In this document: positions 13,696-19,786 of the stretch, piece by piece | Layout of the letters: the number at the start of each line of letters is the position of its first letter | How positions within the stretch are numbered: the stretch's first letter is position 1 | Source of the DNA: Aphodosoma sp051870875 | Lineage (GTDB): Bacteria > Bacteroidota > Bacteroidia > Bacteroidales > Paludibacteraceae | Direction: 5' to 3' | Length of the DNA: 19,786 nt | Assembly: GCA_051870875.1 (NCBI GenBank) | Contig: JBJECG010000072.1 | Location: 1 to 19,786 of the forward strand | Notes under the pieces: model-generated | The model's database searches: none | What the model saw: only the letters and a program-made list of their open reading frames with translations | Told to the model about the DNA's origin: nothing | Translations under genes and position numbers: made by a program

Positions 13696-16011
13696 ATGGA
13701 AGTAAACAAGAAAGAACTCAAAGAACAAGAGATACGCACCTTGTTCATTACCCCTGCACTCCAACAAAAGGGCTGGGCTGTAAGCGTAAATATGCGTGAA
13801 GAGTATTATTTCACTGATGGTCGAGTACTTGTTGTTGGCAACCAACATTCAGTAGCAGAGGGCAAAAAGGCTGATTATCTATTATACCATAATGGTAAGC
13901 CCATTGCAGTGGTAGAAGCTAAAGATAACAAACATGCCGTTGGGGGTGGTATTCAACAAGCTATGGATTATGCCCAAATCCTTGACTTGAAATTTGCGTA
14001 CTCCAGTAATGGTGATGCTTTCTTGGAACATGACTTTATCACAGGGAAAGAAACCGAAATCAAATTAGAGAATTTCCCGACAGAAGAGGAATTATACAAT
14101 CGTTATCTTGCATCCAAGAACTATACATCGGATGAACTTAACATAATAGAAACACCGTTTTATTATGATGCCCATAGCCATGAGCCAAGATATTACCAAC
14201 GTATAGCGGTTGACCGTACAGTGGAAGCCATTGCAAGAGGACAACAGCGTGTACTTGTCGTAATGGCTACCGGTACTGGTAAGACTTTCACCGCTTTCCA
14301 GATTATCCATCGTCTCCATAAAAGCGGAGCAAAGAAAAAGATTCTTTATCTTGCAGACCGAAATATCCTCATTGACCAAACAATGGTGCAAGACTTCAAA
14401 CCTTTCAAGAAGTTTATGACTAAGATAACTTCTGTTGGGGAAGGCGAAGAGAAAATTGACTCCTCATACGAGGTATATATGGCGTTATACCACCAACTGG
14501 TTGGAAAAGAGGGCAAGCCAGATCCGTTTTTGGAGGTGCAGCCAAACTTCTTTGATTTGATTATCGTTGACGAGTGCCATCGTGGTAGCGCAAAGGACGA
14601 TTCTGCATGGCGCAAAGTATTGGAGTATTTCAGCTCGGCTACCCAAATCGGTATGACTGCTACCCCGAAAGCTGATGAAGGAGCAAACAACTTGGATTAT
14701 TTCGGAGAGCCGGTATATACCTATTCCCTTCTTCAAGGAATCCAAGATGGTTTCTTGGCTCCATATCGGGTTACTGCCGACTTCATCAACGTTGATTTGC
14801 AGGGCTGGACTCCCGATGAAGGTGAAATAGATTTGTTAGGAAAGGAGATTGAACAGAAATTATATCAAAGACAGAATATAGGTCGTGACCTTGCCATTAA
14901 GTTAAGGCGTAAAGTAGTAGCACACAGGATTACCCAAATGTTATACGACATCGGTCGTATGACAAAGACAATCGTGTTCTGTTCAGATATTGAGGAAGCC
15001 GCCGAAATGCGAACACTGCTTATCAACATAAATAGCGATTTATGTAAAAAATCTCCTTACTACGTAACACGCATTGTCGGAGAGGACAAAGAGGGGAAGA
15101 AGCAGTTAGACAACTTTATCAGTGTTGACGAACCTTATCCGGTAATTGTTACTACCTCCGAACTTCTATCTACAGGAGTGGACTGCAAAACTTGTGGCTT
15201 AATCGTCATTGATAAAGAAATTGGCTCTATGACGGAATTTAAGCAAATCATCGGGCGTGGCACACGACTTAGAAAAGACAAAGGCAAGTGGCATCTGGAA
15301 ATCCTCGACTTCCGCAATGCTACCGCAAAATTCAAAGACCCGTCATTTGACGGCGACCCTGAACCACCCAAAGGCGGTGAAAAAAAGCCGAAGCCATATC
15401 CGCCTGTTCCCTCAAATCCTCCAACAGCTCACGAACCTCGTGAAAAGTATCTTATCAATGGAAAGGATATTCGTATTGCTCATGAGATAGTATCTGTTTT
15501 GGGAGAGGATGGCAAAACCATGAGAACGGAAAGCGTTCAGTCCTTTGCGAGAAAGCAACTGTTGCGACACTATCAAAGTTTGGATGATTTCGTACAAACG
15601 TGGACTGAAGCAGAACGCAAACAGGCGGTTATGGATGAGTTAAAGGAATATGCCATCTTGATAGACGCAGTACGTGAAGCAAATCCGGCATTGAAAGATG
15701 CCGATATCTTCGATGTGATATGTCACGTTGCATTTGACCAACCACCATTGACGAGGAAAGAAAGGGCTAACAATGTAAAGAAACGTAACTACTTCGGAAA
15801 GTACGAAGGCAAGGCTCGTGAAGTATTGGAGGCTCTTCTTGACAAATATGCGGAGAATGGTATTCTTGACTTTGAAAAGGCAAATATTTTGGAGATTCCT
15901 CCATTCAACAGCATAGGGAAACCAACTAAAATCATAAAACTATTTGGTGGCAAAGTCGCTTTTGAACAAGCCATCAAAGAATTGGAATATCAAATATATA
16001 AATCAGCTTAA
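13696..16011 (+). CDS. hsdR: Type I restriction enzyme R subunit (EcoEI-like)
   Basis: The 771-residue protein is of the shorter, type IB-like HsdR class. The N-terminal PD-(D/E)xK nuclease is visible as KKADYLLYHNGKPIAVVEAK with Asp60, Glu74 and Lys76. The superfamily 2 translocase follows: Walker A ATGTGKT (191-197), DECH box (292-295), TAT motif (321-323) and motif VI QIIGRGTRLR. The C-terminal third is the EcoEI_R-type domain that contacts HsdM. It cleaves unmethylated DNA after ATP-driven translocation. All catalytic motifs are intact, so it should be active. Only 2 bp separate it from hsdM. Confidence 0.97.
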   Translation: MEVNKKELKEQEIRTLFITPALQQKGWAVSVNMREEYYFTDGRVLVVGNQHSVAEGKKADYLLYHNGKPIAVVEAKDNKHAVGGGIQQAMDYAQILDLKFAYSSNGDAFLEHDFITGKETEIKLENFPTEEELYNRYLASKNYTSDELNIIETPFYYDAHSHEPRYYQRIAVDRTVEAIARGQQRVLVVMATGTGKTFTAFQIIHRLHKSGAKKKILYLADRNILIDQTMVQDFKPFKKFMTKITSVGEGEEKIDSSYEVYMALYHQLVGKEGKPDPFLEVQPNFFDLIIVDECHRGSAKDDSAWRKVLEYFSSATQIGMTATPKADEGANNLDYFGEPVYTYSLLQGIQDGFLAPYRVTADFINVDLQGWTPDEGEIDLLGKEIEQKLYQRQNIGRDLAIKLRRKVVAHRITQMLYDIGRMTKTIVFCSDIEEAAEMRTLLININSDLCKKSPYYVTRIVGEDKEGKKQLDNFISVDEPYPVIVTTSELLSTGVDCKTCGLIVIDKEIGSMTEFKQIIGRGTRLRKDKGKWHLEILDFRNATAKFKDPSFDGDPEPPKGGEKKPKPYPPVPSNPPTAHEPREKYLINGKDIRIAHEIVSVLGEDGKTMRTESVQSFARKQLLRHYQSLDDFVQTWTEAERKQAVMDELKEYAILIDAVREANPALKDADIFDVICHVAFDQPPLTRKERANNVKKRNYFGKYEGKAREVLEALLDKYAENGILDFEKANILEIPPFNSIGKPTKIIKLFGGKVAFEQAIKELEYQIYKSA

Positions 16012-16013
16012 AA

Positions 16014-17522
16014 ATGGCAGTAAATAATATCATAAAGCGAATCCAGAATATCATGCGTCAAGACGCAGGTATCAATGGTGACGCACAAAGAATTGAACAG
16101 ATGACTTGGATGTTCTTCTTGAAAGTCTATGACACACAAGAAGAAACATGGGAATGGAAAGATGAGAAATACAAGTCCATTATCCCCGAGGATTTGCGTT
16201 GGCGTAACTGGGCAATAGATAAAAAAGACGGTGAAGCATTGACTGGAGAAGCCCTACTCTCTTTCGTCAATGAGAAACTGTTTCCTACCTTGAAGAATCT
16301 CCCGATAGATGCCAATACCCCAAGAGCTAAAAGCATTGTTCAAGAAACATTTGCAGACTTGAACCAGTATATGAAGAATGGAACGCTTCTGCGCCAAGTG
16401 GTCAACATTGTAAACGAAATCGAATTTGACGATGCTGACGACCGTCACACATTCGGAGATATTTATGAGGGAATTTTGAAAGATCTGCAATCGGCAGGAA
16501 ATGCCGGAGAGTTCTACACACCACGTGCATTGACTGATTTTATTGTGATGATGCTCGACCCGAAATTGGGCGAAACCTTTGGCGACTTCACCAGTGGAAC
16601 GGGAGGCTTCCTCACCTCGGCACTTAAATATATGGGCAGGAATATTGGCTCTGCGGCAGATGGAGAAAAACTGCAAAATGCCGTTGTAGGTCAGGAATGG
16701 AAACCGTTGCCCTACCTTTTGAGCATCACAAACCTGCTGCTCCATGATATTGAAGCTCCCAACATAACCAACTGTGATTCGCTTGGAACGAATGTTACTG
16801 ATTTCAAGGAAAGCAACAAGGTTGATGTTATCGGCATGAATCCTCCGTATGGTGGTAGCACGGAAGACAGCGTAAAAAGCAACTTCCCAGTACAGTACCG
16901 TTCAAGTGAAACTGCGGATTTGTTTATCGCCCTTATCATGTATCGCCTCAAAGCTGGTGGACGGTGCGGTGTGATTATCCCTGATGGTTTCTTATTTGGT
17001 ACGGATGGAGCAAAACTTGCACTTAAAGAAAATCTCCTTCGCAAGTTCAATCTACATACAATCATCCGTTTGCCGGGTTCTATATTCTCTCCATACACAT
17101 CTATTGCAACCAACATCCTTTTCTTTAATAATGAAGAAGCCGAAGGTTGCGAAGAAGGATTCAAGACCAAAGAAACATGGTTCTATCGTCTTGATATGCC
17201 GGAAGGGTACAAACACTTCTCAAAGACCAAACCAATGAAGGTGGAGCATACCCTACCTATTCAGGAATGGTGGAAAGACAGGAAAGAAATTATCAGTGAC
17301 GAAGTGGGTGAAAAGAGCCGTGTGTTCACTGCCCAACAATTGATAGACTTGGATTGCAATTTTGATCAATGTAAGTTCCCGAAAGAGGAAGAAGAAATAC
17401 TCCCTCCAGCAGAACTGCTCAAACAGTATTTTGAAAAACGTGCTGCGCTCGACCATGAAATAGACAAAACGCTTTCCGAAATTCAAAAGATTCTCGGCAT
17501 TGACATAAAATCGTGTAACTGA
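16014..17522 (+). CDS. hsdM: Type I N6-adenine DNA methyltransferase M subunit
   Basis: A 502-residue HsdM. The N-terminal helical HsdM domain occupies about 5-135, then GEFYTPRALTDFIV (165-178) leads into SAM-binding motif I DFTSGTGGFL (191-200). Motif IV NPPY is at 276-279. Motif I is unusual in that the common D-P-x-C-G-T-G-G-F form here has Phe-Thr-Ser in place of Pro-x-Cys, though the glycines are intact. It methylates adenine at the sites chosen by HsdS, and is required for both modification and restriction. Its neighbour is not hsdS; three other genes come in between. Confidence 0.97.
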   Translation: MAVNNIIKRIQNIMRQDAGINGDAQRIEQMTWMFFLKVYDTQEETWEWKDEKYKSIIPEDLRWRNWAIDKKDGEALTGEALLSFVNEKLFPTLKNLPIDANTPRAKSIVQETFADLNQYMKNGTLLRQVVNIVNEIEFDDADDRHTFGDIYEGILKDLQSAGNAGEFYTPRALTDFIVMMLDPKLGETFGDFTSGTGGFLTSALKYMGRNIGSAADGEKLQNAVVGQEWKPLPYLLSITNLLLHDIEAPNITNCDSLGTNVTDFKESNKVDVIGMNPPYGGSTEDSVKSNFPVQYRSSETADLFIALIMYRLKAGGRCGVIIPDGFLFGTDGAKLALKENLLRKFNLHTIIRLPGSIFSPYTSIATNILFFNNEEAEGCEEGFKTKETWFYRLDMPEGYKHFSKTKPMKVEHTLPIQEWWKDRKEIISDEVGEKSRVFTAQQLIDLDCNFDQCKFPKEEEEILPPAELLKQYFEKRAALDHEIDKTLSEIQKILGIDIKSCN

Positions 17523-17537
17523 TAATTGTGAAGTGAT

Positions 17538-18554
17538 ATGAAAGATTTGACCATCTCAAACATAGAAAGACAAAATGTACTTAACAACCGTTTTGCGGTC
17601 AGCAAAGTACAGGAGCATCTTGACATTGAAGGAATGCTCTTTGAGGGAGAGTATCGCTTTACAAAAAAAATGGTTGCCGATTTCTACGAAGTAGAAGAAC
17701 GAACCATAGAACGCTATTTGGAAAAACATTCAGATGAATTAGCAGCTAACGGTTATGTTTTATGTAAAGGTAAACATCTGAAAGAGTTAAAGTTACAATT
17801 TGCTCCCGTCATAAATGTCGGGAGCAAAACGACCCAACTTGGATTGTTTAATTTCCGCTCATTCTTGGATATGGGTATGTTGCTTACAGAGAGTGAGAAA
17901 GCAAAAAAAGTACGTAGCCTTATCTTGGATTTCGTGATTACCACCATCAATGAAAAGACGGGTGGCGGAACAAAATACATAAACCGCAGGGATGTACATT
18001 ATCTTCCTGCTGCAATCACAGAAGAAAACTATCGCAAGAATCTCACTTCTGCCATCAATCAATATGTGGACGGACATCCCACATACAAATATCCTCAAAT
18101 TACAGACTTTATATATAAGGCTGTATTCAAGGAGAATGCTAAGGAGTATCGGGAAGTATTGAAGTTGGATTCCAAAGACAATGTTCGACACACGCTGTAT
18201 TCAGAGGTTTTATTGGTTATTTCTTCTTTTGAAAACGGTGTGGGGGCAGCTCTCAGTGAACGGTTTAAAGAAAATGGTGGCAGGTTACTTACCATTGACG
18301 AGGTAGAGCGCATTGTGAATGAACTTGCCGAACATCCGATGCAGAAACCTTATTTAAATGATGCCAGAACCAAAATGGCTTCAAGGGATTTCAGTTTCCG
18401 GGATGCGTATCATGGTAATATAGCAGATTATCTGCAAGCTGTTACTCCTGAAGAGTTTGAACGATTCATCGGTGACCAGTCTATTGATTTTGACCGTATC
18501 TTAGCTGATAACAAAGATGTGCTTAAACGCTTAAAGCAGGCAGAAGATGAGTAA
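17538..18554 (+). CDS. RhuM/KilA-like DNA-binding protein, partner of Fic
   Basis: A 338-residue protein beginning 15 bp after hsdM. An N-terminal winged-helix-like stretch YRFTKKMVADFYEVEERTIE (39-58) is followed by LFNFRSFLDMGMLLTESEKA (103-122) and RSLILDFV, a block I associate with Bacteroidales proteins annotated as DNA-binding or RhuM-like that sit next to death-on-curing genes. The C-terminal half is helical with no motif I know. Its stop overlaps the Fic start in ATGAGTAA, so the two are translationally coupled. The likely role is antitoxin or autoregulator for the Fic protein, or a regulator of the restriction operon. The family label is from memory and only moderately sure. Confidence 0.75.
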   Translation: MKDLTISNIERQNVLNNRFAVSKVQEHLDIEGMLFEGEYRFTKKMVADFYEVEERTIERYLEKHSDELAANGYVLCKGKHLKELKLQFAPVINVGSKTTQLGLFNFRSFLDMGMLLTESEKAKKVRSLILDFVITTINEKTGGGTKYINRRDVHYLPAAITEENYRKNLTSAINQYVDGHPTYKYPQITDFIYKAVFKENAKEYREVLKLDSKDNVRHTLYSEVLLVISSFENGVGAALSERFKENGGRLLTIDEVERIVNELAEHPMQKPYLNDARTKMASRDFSFRDAYHGNIADYLQAVTPEEFERFIGDQSIDFDRILADNKDVLKRLKQAEDE

Positions 18555-19026
18555 GGAAATTATTTACATAGATTACGATGAAGCCTTAAACATCTATGGC
18601 AAAATGATTGATGCCAGCGATGGTGGTTTTGAAGGAGTGCGTGATGAAGGTGGTATTCGTGCAACATTGGATTTTGTGCAAAATGATTTATACTATCCAA
18701 CCTTTGCAGACAAACTAACCTATCTGATGTATAGATTCTGTTCCGGGCATTTCTTCAATGATGGGAATAAGCGTATTGCATTGACTTTAGGCGCATACTT
18801 CTTACACAAGAACAACTACTACTGGCACGCCTGCATCTGTATGCGTACATTGGAATCTATCATTTACCATGTGGCAGCATCGAATATCGACCAAGATTTG
18901 TTGCTGCGTATCGTCAATAGCTTTTTGACAAGTAAAGACTATGACGAGGAACTGAAAATAGATATTGCCAATGCCATGAGTAAGGGCGAATTAGGAATAC
19001 AAGGCGAAGATTACGAACAAGATTAA
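18547..19026 (+). CDS. Fic/Doc (death-on-curing) family protein
   Basis: A 159-residue single-domain Fic-fold protein. The central motif HFFNDGNKR (68-76) contains the catalytic His68 and acidic Asp72. GVRDEGGIRATLDFVQND (30-47) is the family's N-terminal signature. Fic proteins move AMP or phosphate to target proteins; phage P1 Doc phosphorylates EF-Tu. The motif mixes features: DGN as in Fic AMP-transferases, but Lys75-Arg76 as in Doc, and no second arginine. No inhibitory (S/T)xxxE(G/N) helix is evident inside the protein, so control would have to come from the coupled DNA-binding protein. It starts 8 bp inside the upstream gene. Confidence 0.92.
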   Translation: MSKEIIYIDYDEALNIYGKMIDASDGGFEGVRDEGGIRATLDFVQNDLYYPTFADKLTYLMYRFCSGHFFNDGNKRIALTLGAYFLHKNNYYWHACICMRTLESIIYHVAASNIDQDLLLRIVNSFLTSKDYDEELKIDIANAMSKGELGIQGEDYEQD

Positions 19027-19028
19027 AT

Positions 19029-19496
19029 ATGAAAACTATAAAAATTATATTATTACTGTTTTGTATTATTTTAGGACTCAACGCTAAAGCACAAACAGTA
19101 GGTTATACTTATAAAGCACTTGCAGCCGAAGGTTGCAATATGAAGTACAGTGTAGCTAAGCAAGACACCATTTATTCGATAGTAGCAACAGTGCGTTCAG
19201 ACAGAATGAATTTTCTCGCTGAACCAACTATGAAAATTCGGACATTCACAGGTAAATATCTTGAATTAAGAGGAACTGTGATTGGGAATGGAAGTCAATC
19301 TGCTGGTGTTATAAGTGGAAATATTGTAATCCCCGTTACAGAAATAAGTTCTACTGCTCAATTCAGAATTACTCCACAGCAGTTTGAAATCTTGAATGAA
19401 GGTGTGGCAAAAATTCGGTTGTCTATGACACCTATGAATCATGAACGTACCTTCAAAAAAGACAAGATAGGAAAAAGTTATATCAGTTCTATCTGA
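19029..19496 (+). CDS. Small exported protein of unknown family inside the hsd operon
   Basis: A 155-residue protein with a clear Sec signal peptide: MKT-IK, a hydrophobic core and AKA before a predicted cut ahead of QTVGYTYK (residue 22). No lipobox cysteine is present, so the mature ~134-residue protein should be periplasmic or secreted. It looks rich in beta strand (MKIRTFTGKYLELRG, GVISGNIVIPV). I do not recognise a family. It begins 2 bp after the fic stop and so should be co-transcribed with it. An exported protein is out of place among cytoplasmic restriction subunits. Its start region is very AT-rich. Confidence 0.85.
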   Translation: MKTIKIILLLFCIILGLNAKAQTVGYTYKALAAEGCNMKYSVAKQDTIYSIVATVRSDRMNFLAEPTMKIRTFTGKYLELRGTVIGNGSQSAGVISGNIVIPVTEISSTAQFRITPQQFEILNEGVAKIRLSMTPMNHERTFKKDKIGKSYISSI

Positions 19497-19540
19497 AGGA
19501 AAAACAAAAAGACGAAAACTTCTAAGTCAATTAGAATAAA

Positions 19541-19786
19541 ATGAACGGTAAGCAATTAAAAAACAGCATACTCCAGTGGGCGATACAGGGGAAACTTGTA
19601 CCGCAAGATCCTAATGACGAACCAGCATCTGTGCTTCTTGAACGCATCAGGGTAGAAAAAGCTAAGTTTGTCAAGGAAAAGAAAATCAAGAAAGACAAAA
19701 ACGAATCAATCATTTACCGTGGTGACGACAATTCCTATTATGAGAAGTTTCTCGCCACTGGGGAGGTAAAGTGCATTGATGACGAG
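19541..19786 (+). CDS. hsdS: Type I specificity subunit, 5' part only (runs off right edge)
   Basis: Eighty-two codons from the ATG at 19541 stay open to the window edge. MNGKQLKNSILQWAIQGKLV, PASVLLERIRVEKAKFVKEK and YYEKFLATGEVKCIDDE match the conserved N-terminal arm that precedes the first target-recognition domain in many HsdS proteins. The target-recognition domains, and hence the site specificity, lie outside the window. It follows the exported-protein gene by 44 bp. Whether further hsdS fragments or a recombinase follow cannot be seen. Confidence 0.93.
   Translation, partial: MNGKQLKNSILQWAIQGKLVPQDPNDEPASVLLERIRVEKAKFVKEKKIKKDKNESIIYRGDDNSYYEKFLATGEVKCIDDE

Noticed and set aside
1..19786. 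Insertion sequences, CRISPR arrays, tRNA or rRNA genes
   Set aside because: No transposase motifs, spaced repeats or RNA cloverleafs were seen on either strand.

Overview
The window looks like a Bacteroidales (Bacteroidota) chromosome. Three things point there. First, genes start without Shine-Dalgarno sequences and sit behind promoter elements of the Bacteroides type (TAnnTTTG near -7). Second, the Wza-like lipoprotein and the Wzc-like tyrosine kinase have Bacteroidales architecture. Third, the restriction genes resemble those carried by gut Bacteroidales. I cannot name the species from the sequence alone.

Left part (1-10496, minus strand, read right to left): the promoter-proximal part of a capsule or exopolysaccharide operon. 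Order of transcription is wza-like export lipoprotein, wzc-like chain-length regulator/tyrosine kinase, WbpM/CapD-type UDP-GlcNAc 4,6-dehydratase, WbpP/TviC-type UDP-GlcNAc 4-epimerase, TviB/WbpO-type UDP-HexNAc 6-dehydrogenase, Wzx flippase, a 423-bp stretch with no intact gene, then an N5-(carboxyethyl)ornithine synthase homologue. Together the sugar enzymes predict a UDP-GalNAcA-type uronic acid plus a 6-deoxy-4-keto-HexNAc precursor. The CEO-synthase homologue suggests an opine-like N-carboxyethyl amino acid substituent. No glycosyltransferase or polymerase is in view; these should lie beyond the left edge. GC content drops at about 2700, between the dehydrogenase and the flippase.

Middle (10428-12632): a stretch with a decayed small-peptide reading frame and a 20-bp inverted repeat, a YeiH-family membrane protein (minus strand), then a divergent intergenic region with a perfect 16-bp hairpin and a candidate short transcript.

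Right part (12600-19786, plus strand, lower GC): an accessory defence block. It opens with an unknown two-helix membrane protein that has its own promoter. A tightly packed operon follows: small Cro/C1-type HTH protein, hsdR, hsdM, RhuM/KilA-like DNA-binding protein, Fic/Doc protein overlapping it by 8 bp, a small exported protein, and hsdS cut by the right edge. This is a Type I restriction-modification system whose methylase and specificity genes are separated by a probable Fic toxin-antitoxin-like pair and an exported protein. An AT-rich dyad just upstream of the HTH promoter suggests the HTH protein regulates the operon.
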